From assembly GCA_002350465.1 (NCBI GenBank), contig DEEW01000118.1, forward strand, positions 11,684 to 41,497: a stretch of 29,814 bases of DNA, in the 5' to 3' direction. Source of the stretch: Lachnospiraceae bacterium UBA2868 (lineage in GTDB: Bacteria; Bacillota_A; Clostridia; Lachnospirales; Lachnospiraceae). Positions 7,703 to 15,681 of the stretch are shown here, one piece after another (within the stretch, counting starts at the first letter, position 1; every line of letters begins with the position of its first letter). The notes below the pieces were generated by a model. It saw only the letters and a program-made list of their open reading frames with translations. It had not been told where the DNA came from and did no database searches. A program made the position numbers and the translations under genes.

Positions 7703-8940
7703 CAGCAGCCCTCTTCCTTCTTTGAAGATGCGGTTTTTGCGTTGCATGCTTTCGACAATGCAGTAAGCTTCAAGTTTGTATTATAAAAATCCTTTGTCGT
7801 ACAGCCGGCTCTTCCGCCGCCCGCACAGGCACATGCACAAGCACAGGCACACGATGAATGGGCGCAGGATGAATGATGGCTTCGGCTTCTTCCGCTGCTC
7901 TGTGAAGGAGCGCGGTAATGCGGATTTGGAACTCTTACGGAATTAACCCTGATAAATGTATTCGGCGCCGTACCATACCTGTATTCCCCGTTCTTGGTAA
8001 AGGCAGCCGCTGCCTTCTCCTCTTTCTTGAGCTGTTCTTCCGTTATGGTCTCCTCACTCTTCACAAGTGATTTTCCGCAATATTCACAGAATTTCGCACC
8101 ATCTTTTCTGGGCGCTCCGCATCCCGGGCACGAATCATAATAGGTAACCTTTACTCTCGTTGTCTTGTTGATGGTTTTCTGATTGCTGTTCGAAAATCCT
8201 CTGTTATACAGATAAGCAATGATTGCCGGTATCACAAAAGGCATGAACATGCACAAAAGGGCAAAAATCCCTCCGATTATCGTACTGATCGTATCAAGGA
8301 ACGTTTCTCCATAGTTTTCGCCGACATCCTCACTCTTTGACAGATCAAAACCAAATGCGTCATTCGGATACGTCATGGTTACGGTATAGCGATCCCCCTT
8401 GCCAAGGCTGGTAGACCACACATTATAGTTACCGTCGATAAGACAGTCCGGAGTAAATGCAACGCTTTTATCGTTGTTCCACTGGATCACAAGCTCATCG
8501 ACCTTAATATCGTCGAACCATCCCGGAGTGAAGGAATATACCGTCTCCCCCTCCGTAAGCTTGTTAACCTGGTACATATAGTCCTGAACAACCAGAAAAT
8601 CAACGCTTGCAACCTCTCCTTCGTAGTAGGATCTGTCAAGATAAACCTCAACATAGTTTCCGGAGCGGTTTATATGATCTACTGTACTGCTGATACCCTC
8701 AGCAGATATTACATGGCTGTTCGGAATACCTATATTCATCCATGTGAGGGGTCCGATACCCGAGCCCGAATCAAGTACCTTCCAGTCTATATGGTAATTG
8801 AGATTAAGCGTGGCATCCTGATTGACATCAACCGTGATCGTGTAATTAAGTATCTCGTCGGTGTCGGCCATTACCGGAGTGGCAAAGAAAAACAACGAGG
8901 CAATAAGGACGCTCGCGAATGTCAATATCTTATTTTTCAT
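7702..8940 (-). CDS. Membrane protein with cytosolic zinc ribbon and Cys-Ala repeat tail; probable radical SAM substrate
   Basis: The 412-residue protein starts with a signal peptide (1-25, cut after ATPVMA). A beta-rich ectodomain (~26-215, by eye somewhat DUF2207-like) follows, then a membrane helix (~218-245). A zinc ribbon has Cys at 271, 274, 285 and 288, then a charged linker. The tail has Cys at 359, 364, 366, 368, 370, 372 and 380, ending CACACACACAGGGRAGC. Topology puts zinc ribbon and tail in the cytosol. The final residue is also Cys. The start overlaps the radical SAM gene by 11 nt; the stop overlaps ispA. I infer that the alternating Cys-Ala tail is modified by the neighbouring enzyme. 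I cannot place it in a named family. Confidence 0.85.
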   Translation of the reverse strand: MKNKILTFASVLIASLFFFATPVMADTDEILNYTITVDVNQDATLNLNYHIDWKVLDSGSGIGPLTWMNIGIPNSHVISAEGISSTVDHINRSGNYVEVYLDRSYYEGEVASVDFLVVQDYMYQVNKLTEGETVYSFTPGWFDDIKVDELVIQWNNDKSVAFTPDCLIDGNYNVWSTSLGKGDRYTVTMTYPNDAFGFDLSKSEDVGENYGETFLDTISTIIGGIFALLCMFMPFVIPAIIAYLYNRGFSNSNQKTINKTTRVKVTYYDSCPGCGAPRKDGAKFCEYCGKSLVKSEETITEEQLKKEEKAAAAFTKNGEYRYGTAPNTFIRVNSVRVPNPHYRAPSQSSGRSRSHHSSCAHSSCACACACACAGGGRAGCTTKDFYNTNLKLTALSKACNAKTASSKKEEGC

Positions 8941-10330
8941 CGTGGGCCCCTCCTATCTGCATGTCAGAGGTCGCTCGCAATGGGCAAGTTCCCGTCATCA
9001 TTCCGGAATAGTACCTTCTGTTTTCGCATTTTCCGCTGTACCAGATCTTCTCCCAGTCTTCGTCAAGGAAGCTGCCGAGATTACCGTCCGTAAGCCAGCT
9101 TTGACACGGAACAACATTTCCTCCCGGGGTTATCGCCATGTTTGATAAGCACGCCCCGCATGTCGGTGTGGCAAGTCCGTTCTTCTCAAAAAACTCCTCA
9201 TCTATCCATCCCGGGGATGTGAAGCTTATCTCCATTTCGTTAGCATAAGCATAATCAACAGCATCTTTAAGGATTGATGTAATCTCCTCTTTGGAAAGCT
9301 GAAGGTTCTCCGATTCCGGAAGAGCTGCATTTCCCGTAGTGATAAGACCCGAACAGGTCACATAAGTAACCCCGAGTTCATGCAGGAACTTAAGTGTTTC
9401 GGTATAGTCCTTATTACGCGTGCAGAGCGGTGTGTTAATACTCAGATTCAGTCCCGCTTCAAGTGCATTTTTAATCCCGTCGAGAGTCTTGGAATACATC
9501 GGTGCTCCGACAAGTTCATTATGTATCTTCTCATCGTGTGAATAAAATGTAATCTGCAGACTGTCAAGAGATGCGTCAAATAACTGCTTGCAGTATTCCT
9601 TCGTAAGCTTTATCCCGTTTGTATTGAGCCTTGTAACGAACCATTTTGCATGGTTAATCAGCTCCGGCAGATCCTCTCTCATCGTAGGCTCACCTCCGGT
9701 GAAAGTCACCTGCGGAATACAAACCTTCCGGCATTTATCTATTATCTGCTTCCATTCGTCGGTTGACAGCTCATCTTCTTCGGCCTGGGGCTGGTGTGCC
9801 GCATAGCAGTGCAGGCAGTTCTGATTGCAATGCCAGTTGCCGTCCCTGGTCATTGCCGAAACCATAAGGTCCATTCTGTGAGGAGCACGCATATTATCTG
9901 CATATTCTCCCATGCTTAAATACTCTATATCTTCATCGGGCATTTCTCCATAGGCGATCTGCTTGAATGTATTCATAATCCTGAATATATCTTTTTTAAG
10001 CAAGGACTTCGGAACAAAGCGATAGACACTGCGGGCAGAGATCACAGTGCTTTCAATGATTTTGACCACCTCTTCCTCAGTGATGGGACGGCCGTTGTAC
10101 TCATTGATCGAGTCTATAAGCATGGACAGCAATACTGCCCAGGATACATTGATGGGGATTATATCCATACCGTTCAGTATCACAACACTTCCTGCAGGTT
10201 CCGGTCCGTCATATTTGGGCGGCACCATATGAATACGCACTACCCCTGGACCTTCCGGATTGAGGGTCGTGTGCTTTACCTCATTAAGATTATTCTTGAC
10301 ATAATTAACTACCCTTTTGGGATTTTTCAT
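8930..10330 (-). CDS. Radical SAM/SPASM protein, candidate maturase of the Cys-Ala protein
   Basis: From ATG 10330 the protein has 466 residues (ATG 10339 in frame is an alternative; a GGGAGG site lies just before both). Residues ~45-105 resemble a PqqD-like peptide-recognition domain. The radical SAM core has CNQNC-LHC cysteines at 168, 172 and 175 and GGEP at 212-215. A SPASM-type region has Cys at 391, 394, 409, 435 and 449, likely for auxiliary iron-sulfur clusters. Such enzymes install thioethers or other radical-derived crosslinks in peptides. The 3' end overlaps the Cys-Ala gene by 11 nt. Fold and cofactor class are secure. The reaction and substrate are inferred from context. Confidence 0.9.
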   Translation of the reverse strand: MKNPKRVVNYVKNNLNEVKHTTLNPEGPGVVRIHMVPPKYDGPEPAGSVVILNGMDIIPINVSWAVLLSMLIDSINEYNGRPITEEEVVKIIESTVISARSVYRFVPKSLLKKDIFRIMNTFKQIAYGEMPDEDIEYLSMGEYADNMRAPHRMDLMVSAMTRDGNWHCNQNCLHCYAAHQPQAEEDELSTDEWKQIIDKCRKVCIPQVTFTGGEPTMREDLPELINHAKWFVTRLNTNGIKLTKEYCKQLFDASLDSLQITFYSHDEKIHNELVGAPMYSKTLDGIKNALEAGLNLSINTPLCTRNKDYTETLKFLHELGVTYVTCSGLITTGNAALPESENLQLSKEEITSILKDAVDYAYANEMEISFTSPGWIDEEFFEKNGLATPTCGACLSNMAITPGGNVVPCQSWLTDGNLGSFLDEDWEKIWYSGKCENRRYYSGMMTGTCPLRATSDMQIGGAHDEK

Positions 10331-10358
10331 TTTGATCATATCCTCCCGTTTTGAGAAC

Positions 10359-12383
10359 CTACTCAACACCCTCTATGGACATATTGCTTCCGGGCTTAGC
10401 CTTGCATTTATACATATTCTCATCGGCACGGCGATATATCGACTCATACTCATACTGTATTGTTTCGTTATCCGTCTGTGTGACTATTACGGCACCGAGA
10501 CTGATGGTAACGCTGCCCTTCGGTACATTTTCGATCTCTATCCTTGCTATATTTTCAAAGAATCTTGCAATCCTGATCTTTGCCAGATCTGCGGTCGCAA
10601 CACCTCTCATGTAAATGGCAAATTCATCACCGCCGAGGCGCATGAAGATATCATCACCCCTAAAGCTCGCCTTGATCGCCTTGGCAACTGCCACAAGTGT
10701 GTCATCACCCGTCTGATGTCCGTATGTATCGTTGATCTGTTTGAAACCGTTAACATCAAACAGGCAGAATATTCCCGGAACTCTTTCCTGAAGCAGCAGC
10801 TTGATCTGCGATTCGCCGCACCTTCTGTTTGCAATACCGGTAAGAGAATCCGTTTCCGACAAAATACGAAGTTTTTCTTCCAGCAGTTTTCCTGTTGTGA
10901 TGTCGGAATAACAGGTGACCGTGATCCTTGTATTATCCAGCAGATCAACCCTTCTAACTTCCGCCATAAGATAACAGGTTTCTTTGTTCTCCTGCTTTGG
11001 ATACACAACAAGCTGATAGTTAAAGCCTCCGCCGTTTTCCATTACATCATCATACATCTGGCCGGCATTTTCGGGAATCTTCAGATCCTTATCTCCGAAG
11101 AAATCATGAACACTCATTCCTATCGGATCTATTCCCTCATTCTCAAACATCGAAACTACAGCGTCGTTTGCGACGATGATCCTGCACTGCTCATCGACTG
11201 CCATAACGCCCACCGACTGCATCTTTATCAGTTCCCCGAGGATCGCATTTTCATTCCTGTACGCCCTTGAAAGAGCATCCTCGTACTCCTGCTCCTTCTT
11301 GTGCTGCTCGTCCACGGACTGGACCGCCAGGACAATCTTTTTAAGGTTTCTCATATCGTCACGTTCTGCTGCCATGAAGGTTGCAACACACCATCCAAGT
11401 CCACGCGAACAGTATTTTGTACTTAATGATCTTCTGTTGATCATTTTGGCAGGAAGAAGGTTTATATCCGCAAATTCCTGCATCTCTTCAGTAAATTCAT
11501 CTGTTGCTGCGCCTCTGAACACTTTAAGAATCGCATCCCTTACAGGCATATCGGGTTCAATGAGATTATCTGCATAGGGAGTTGACTTGATAGGCGTAAT
11601 ATCATCACGCTCAAGGTCTATCAGTATGATGGAAACATAGTTCTCGCTTAGTGCCTCAAGCGTCATGTACATTTCTCTGGATATTGTCTCGTACCGTTGG
11701 GAATTCCTGATCTTTTCGATGACCATCATCCCGTTAAACAGAAAGACCACAGATATCATTATACCCATAGTGGAATAGGGTCCGTCCGGATAAAGACACT
11801 GCAGCGTTTCGAACACAACCGGCATAAGTGCGCACTCAATCACAAGTCTGGTATACTGCCAGTCATTTTCACCTTTGTGTTTTATAAGAAAATATACTAT
11901 TTTGGCAATGGAAATAGCAAGGTACGTAAACCGTATGATAAACAGATATATTCTGAAAGGTCCCGTGTGATATACACCGTCCGCATCAAAATAGTACACT
12001 GTATGTCCGATTATCTGTGTGATCAGTATCACAACTGCTGCCGCAAGGGGGATACATTGAAGTATCATGATCATGCGCGTTTCCCTGAATCCGAAATAAT
12101 TGGTCAGAAACATACACCAACACGCCACCGCAACTATGATTGAGAAGTGTATCAGAAATGTCGCAGCATTAAAGACATGGCCTCCAAGGTCGATTGCCCC
12201 TGTACTCATGAATCCCCAAAGTGCTTCTATAAGATCATAACCAATAAATATGATCAGCATAAATGAAAAATATCCTCTGATCACATTGCTCTTTTCGTAT
12301 ATCCTGTTGTTGCACTTTAGAACCGCAAAACAAACAACAGCACTGACAAGCGCCGTTATCGCGTATACATTTCCTTCAAACAT
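10359..12383 (-). CDS. Membrane-bound PAS-GGDEF diguanylate cyclase
   Basis: The 674-residue protein begins with about seven hydrophobic helices (to ~225), like 7TM sensor modules. A mixed domain (~240-390) and a PAS-like domain (~400-510) precede a GGDEF domain with GGDEF at 584-588. The inhibitory RxxD site is present (RGDD, 575-578), so c-di-GMP feedback is expected. The frame stays open further upstream to 12809, but that would run antisense through metY and is rejected. ATG 12383 has no Shine-Dalgarno and lies 7 nt after a TATAAT, so the mRNA may be leaderless. It is the first gene of the radical SAM operon, 28 nt before the next start. Confidence 0.88.
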   Translation of the reverse strand: MFEGNVYAITALVSAVVCFAVLKCNNRIYEKSNVIRGYFSFMLIIFIGYDLIEALWGFMSTGAIDLGGHVFNAATFLIHFSIIVAVACWCMFLTNYFGFRETRMIMILQCIPLAAAVVILITQIIGHTVYYFDADGVYHTGPFRIYLFIIRFTYLAISIAKIVYFLIKHKGENDWQYTRLVIECALMPVVFETLQCLYPDGPYSTMGIMISVVFLFNGMMVIEKIRNSQRYETISREMYMTLEALSENYVSIILIDLERDDITPIKSTPYADNLIEPDMPVRDAILKVFRGAATDEFTEEMQEFADINLLPAKMINRRSLSTKYCSRGLGWCVATFMAAERDDMRNLKKIVLAVQSVDEQHKKEQEYEDALSRAYRNENAILGELIKMQSVGVMAVDEQCRIIVANDAVVSMFENEGIDPIGMSVHDFFGDKDLKIPENAGQMYDDVMENGGGFNYQLVVYPKQENKETCYLMAEVRRVDLLDNTRITVTCYSDITTGKLLEEKLRILSETDSLTGIANRRCGESQIKLLLQERVPGIFCLFDVNGFKQINDTYGHQTGDDTLVAVAKAIKASFRGDDIFMRLGGDEFAIYMRGVATADLAKIRIARFFENIARIEIENVPKGSVTISLGAVIVTQTDNETIQYEYESIYRRADENMYKCKAKPGSNMSIEGVE

Positions 12384-12390
12384 GGTCAAT

Positions 12391-12399
12391 ATTATATCA
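12391..12399 (-). promoter_or_regulatory. Extended -10 promoter of the PAS-GGDEF operon
   Basis: On the minus strand TGATATAAT gives a perfect -10 with an extended TGn element; no good -35 is visible. Seven bases separate it from ATG 12383, so initiation would fall at or next to the start codon. Confidence 0.55.
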
Positions 12400-12411
12400 C
12401 ATAAATATCGA

Positions 12412-12427
12412 AAATCGGGGGCGATTT
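12412..12427. promoter_or_regulatory. Small inverted repeat between divergent promoters
   Basis: AAATCG and CGATTT surround GGGG between the metY and PAS-GGDEF promoters and touch the metY -35 box. It could be an operator for either gene, but six base pairs is weak evidence. Confidence 0.3.
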
Positions 12428-12454
12428 GATAATTTCCCCATTTAACTGTAAAAT
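12426..12454 (+). promoter_or_regulatory. Sigma-A promoter of metY
   Basis: TTGATA (12426-12431), a 17-bp spacer and TAAAAT (12449-12454) match consensus at five of six positions each. The 5' leader is only ~50 nt, too short for a SAM riboswitch. Confidence 0.7.
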
Positions 12455-12509
12455 AGTACGCAACGGGCAAAAGTCGCCGTTTAATAAAAACACAGGAGAG
12501 TAACCAAAA

Positions 12510-13787
12510 ATGGATACAAAAATCGAAACAAAATGCCTTCACGAGGGTTATGAACCCGGTAACGGCGATCCCCGCCAGCTTCCGATATGGCAGAGCACCA
12601 CATGGAAGTATTCCACAAGTGATGATATGGGGGCGCTTTTTGACCTCGAAGAAGAGGGATACTTTTATACCCGGCTTCAAAATCCCACTAATGATTATGC
12701 AGCCAAAAAACTTGCGGCTCTTGAAGGCGGCGTTGCCGGAATGCTGACATCTTCGGGACAGGCAGCTAATTTCTTTGCCATTTTCAATATCTGCGAGGCA
12801 GGAGACCACTTTATAGCATCAAGTTCGATATACGGCGGAACCTATAACCTTTTCTTCGTAACAATGGCCAAAATGGGAATTGAATGTTCATTCGTCGACC
12901 AGACTCTTCCCGAAGAGGAACTGGCTAAATACTTCAAACCGAATACAAAAGCCGTATTCGGCGAGACCATTACCAATCCCACTTGTACGGTTCTCGATAT
13001 AGAAAAGTTTGCACGCCTTGCACACAGCCACGGCGTTCCCCTTATAGTCGACAATACTTTTGCAACACCGGTCAACTGCAGACCCATCGAATGGGGCGCC
13101 GATATAGTTACTCATTCAACAACCAAGTACATTGACGGACACGCAGTAAGCGTCGGTGGTGCTATCGTTGACAGCGGAAATTTTGACTGGATGGCACATG
13201 CCGAGAAATTCCCCGGGCTTACAACACCCGATGAGAGCTACCACGGAATAATCTATGCCGAAAAGTTCGGAAAGGGAGCATATATCACCAAGGCAACTGC
13301 CCAGCTTATGAGAGACTTCGGATGCATACAGTCGCCGCAGAACGCTTTCTATGTGAACACCGGACTTGAATCTCTCCATGTTCGTGTGCAGCGCCACTGT
13401 GAAAATGCTCTGAAGATAGCAAAATTCCTTGATGCACACGAAAAAGTGGCATGGGTTCATTATCCGGATCTTGAAACAGACGAATATCACGAACTTGCCA
13501 AAAAATATCTTCCAAACGGCACCTGCGGAGTTCTCTGCTTTGCGATCAAGGGCGGCAGGGATAAATCAATAGAGTTCATGGACTCATTAAAGCTTGCCAC
13601 TATTGCAACCCACGTTGCTGATGCAAGAACATGCCTGCTGCATCCGGCGAGCCACACACACAGACAGCTTTCCGAAGAACAGCTTATTGAAGCCGGGATT
13701 TCACCGGATCTTATCCGTTATTCGGTTGGACTGGAAAATGCAGATGATCTGATATCCGATTTGGAACAGGCACTGGATAAGATATGA
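12510..13787 (+). CDS. metY: O-acetylhomoserine sulfhydrylase-type PLP enzyme
   Basis: The 425-residue protein belongs to the Cys/Met metabolism PLP family. It uses O-acetylhomoserine and sulfide (or methanethiol) to make homocysteine (or methionine). DNTFATP (181-187) holds the cofactor-binding Asp. HSTTKYIDGH carries the Schiff-base Lys at 206. SSGQAA near 81-86 fits the phosphate-binding loop. The length and the N-terminal TKCLHEGYEP fit the O-acetylhomoserine branch better than cystathionine lyases. An AGGAGAG site precedes ATG 12510. The stop overlaps the next gene as ATGA. Cystathionine gamma-synthase is the main alternative. Confidence 0.9.
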   Translation: MDTKIETKCLHEGYEPGNGDPRQLPIWQSTTWKYSTSDDMGALFDLEEEGYFYTRLQNPTNDYAAKKLAALEGGVAGMLTSSGQAANFFAIFNICEAGDHFIASSSIYGGTYNLFFVTMAKMGIECSFVDQTLPEEELAKYFKPNTKAVFGETITNPTCTVLDIEKFARLAHSHGVPLIVDNTFATPVNCRPIEWGADIVTHSTTKYIDGHAVSVGGAIVDSGNFDWMAHAEKFPGLTTPDESYHGIIYAEKFGKGAYITKATAQLMRDFGCIQSPQNAFYVNTGLESLHVRVQRHCENALKIAKFLDAHEKVAWVHYPDLETDEYHELAKKYLPNGTCGVLCFAIKGGRDKSIEFMDSLKLATIATHVADARTCLLHPASHTHRQLSEEQLIEAGISPDLIRYSVGLENADDLISDLEQALDKI

Positions 13788-14656
13788 GCACTAAGATAAG
13801 CGTTATTACCGTATGCTTTAACGCAGCATCCGAGCTTCCCGTAACGATAGAATCCGTTCTGGCTCAGGATTACGCAGATTACGAGTATATAATACAAGAT
13901 GGTAATTCTACAGACAGCACAGATCAGGTAGTTGAAGGCTATCGTAAGTTTTTTGATTCAAAAAATATAAAGCTGACCTACAACAAAATGCCTGATGACG
14001 GGATATATGATGCTATGAACAAAGCTGTAGCATGTGCGGAGGGCGACTACATAAACTTCATGAACGCCGGGGACTCTTTCTACAGCGCCGAAACACTTTC
14101 CTCCGTCATTGAATCTCTTGATGCCGCCCGATCAAATTCAGAACAGCTTCCTGATATTATCTATGGCGATTGTGCCGTTTATGAATACGGGGTTTTTTAC
14201 AGGTTTAACAAGTCCCTTAACGACATAGAAGAAGCAATGCCTTTTTCTCACCAATCAACCTTTGCACGAAGAGATCTTTTGATAGCACACCCGTTTAAGA
14301 CATGCTACAGATACAGCGCCGACTATGATTTTCTCTTAACGATGCATGACCTCGGCAGGAGTTTTCATGACAGCAATTGTCTGGTGTGTATTACCAATGC
14401 CGATGGTGTCTCAAGCGTAAACTATCACGATACCCTTGTGGAAAGTGCATTGATTTTGAAGGATCACGGAAAATACCATCATTCCGACAAAGAATTGAAA
14501 AAAGATAAAGCAGTATTAAAGATAAAGCAGTTTGTGATGGATTATTTCCCTGATTTTATCAAAAAAACAATCCGGCTTCTTCAGATCAAGTCCCGGGGTC
14601 AGAAGCTAAATATTGAAATACCGCCCTGGTATGTGTCTCATCTTACAAAGAAATAA
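13784..14656 (+). CDS. GT2-family glycosyltransferase, WcaE-like
   Basis: This 290-residue enzyme has a GT-A fold start (SVITVCFNAA), a DGNSTD segment at 39-44 and NAGD at 94-97 in place of the usual DxD. That pattern occurs in colanic-acid-type transferases such as WcaE. It lacks membrane helices and has a basic, helical C-terminus (~240-290) that could touch the membrane. It is translationally coupled to metY (4-nt overlap), an unexpected partner. Its last 19 nt overlap the 3' end of the opposing glycosyltransferase. Donor and acceptor sugars cannot be read from sequence. Confidence 0.85.
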   Translation: MSTKISVITVCFNAASELPVTIESVLAQDYADYEYIIQDGNSTDSTDQVVEGYRKFFDSKNIKLTYNKMPDDGIYDAMNKAVACAEGDYINFMNAGDSFYSAETLSSVIESLDAARSNSEQLPDIIYGDCAVYEYGVFYRFNKSLNDIEEAMPFSHQSTFARRDLLIAHPFKTCYRYSADYDFLLTMHDLGRSFHDSNCLVCITNADGVSSVNYHDTLVESALILKDHGKYHHSDKELKKDKAVLKIKQFVMDYFPDFIKKTIRLLQIKSRGQKLNIEIPPWYVSHLTKK

Positions 14657-15681
14657 TACAACATCGCAAATGCCTTGAGTGTGTGGGTACGTATCAGTTT
14701 TGTAAACAGCCACACACCGGCGCGATGACGGAATTGTAATTCCCTCTCCCTGAAAATCCCGATATATCTGTTACGATAATAGTTCGGAAGACCCACGGGT
14801 ATAAGTCTCTGTGTAAAATCACACAGCTGGGCAATCATCTCCGTGCTGTATTTACAACCGGCAGACTTGTTAAGTGCGATCTGCATGTGTTCCCTGTTTC
14901 CAAGAAAAATAAAATATGTAAAAAAGCTCAGTACAGTAAACTCATACACATCACGATCATTAATTTCATCTTCATGTTCCTTCACATAAAGGAGCGCTTT
15001 CTCCAATGCATCATAGGGGATTTTGTCACTTGTCATCCTTGATGCCATTGAACTTCCCGGATGTATGACCTGATAATGTCTTGCTACAGGCAGTGTCACA
15101 CAATTCCTGCATAGAAAAAGTGCCATCAGGTTGAAAGGATTGTCCTCATACAGTTTCCCCGGAACAAACCGTATATTGTGGCGGTTTAGAAAATCAAGTC
15201 TGTACAGCTTTCCATGGGGAGACAGTCTTCTCATGGGATACTCCGGATAAATATCTATCGGATAATTGAGATTCTCTATGACAAAACCTTTCTCGTCTAT
15301 ATAATGGGATCCACTGATAACAACATCACTGTCATTTTCTCTCGCAACTGTAATCATTGACTCTAAATAGTCGGTCTCCGCATAATCATCACTGTCCCAG
15401 AAAACTACATACTCTCCCTTTGCCTCTGAAAGTGCAAGGTTTCTGGCAGTGGATTGTCCGCCGTTTTCCTTATGAAACACCCTTATTCTGTCAGGATGTT
15501 TTTCGGCAAGATCATCCAAAAGCTTTGGTGTTGAATCTGTACTTCCGTCATCGACCATAATAATCTCATAGTCATCAAAAGACTGGGAGAAAATACTTGC
15601 CATAGTCTTGTTTAAATACTTTTCCGTGTTATAGCATGGCATAATAATTGTCAGTGCTATCCTTTTTATATCATTATCCAT
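14638..15681 (-). CDS. GT2-family glycosyltransferase, EpsJ-like
   Basis: The 347-residue protein has a classic GT2 catalytic domain in its first ~220 residues: IIMPCYNTEKYL, VDDGSTDST (43-51), GGQSTARN, and the metal-binding DSDD at 96-99. The rest is helical with aromatic residues and no clear transmembrane segment. It resembles exopolysaccharide transferases of the EpsJ/WaaB-like group. Its start overlaps the preceding glycosyltransferase by 8 nt. It is the last gene of the long minus operon. There is no terminator before the convergent gene. Confidence 0.85.
   Translation of the reverse strand: MDNDIKRIALTIIMPCYNTEKYLNKTMASIFSQSFDDYEIIMVDDGSTDSTPKLLDDLAEKHPDRIRVFHKENGGQSTARNLALSEAKGEYVVFWDSDDYAETDYLESMITVARENDSDVVISGSHYIDEKGFVIENLNYPIDIYPEYPMRRLSPHGKLYRLDFLNRHNIRFVPGKLYEDNPFNLMALFLCRNCVTLPVARHYQVIHPGSSMASRMTSDKIPYDALEKALLYVKEHEDEINDRDVYEFTVLSFFTYFIFLGNREHMQIALNKSAGCKYSTEMIAQLCDFTQRLIPVGLPNYYRNRYIGIFRERELQFRHRAGVWLFTKLIRTHTLKAFAMLYYFFVR

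Noticed and set aside
7815..7870. CA-rich stretch as a simple microsatellite
   Set aside because: Codon choice varies within it and the reading frame gives a regular Cys-Ala pattern, so protein-level selection is more likely.
10317..11270. Long plus-strand open frame (317 codons) opposite the PAS-GGDEF gene
   Set aside because: It is antisense to a clear GGDEF/PAS coding region and has no family-like motif or ribosome site.
12455..12509. SAM riboswitch or T-box before metY
   Set aside because: The leader after the promoter is only ~50 nt, too short for either element.
12384..12809. N-terminal extension of the PAS-GGDEF frame by ~140 residues
   Set aside because: It would run antisense through metY and across its promoter, and it lacks a ribosome site; the hydrophobic sensor starts at 12383.
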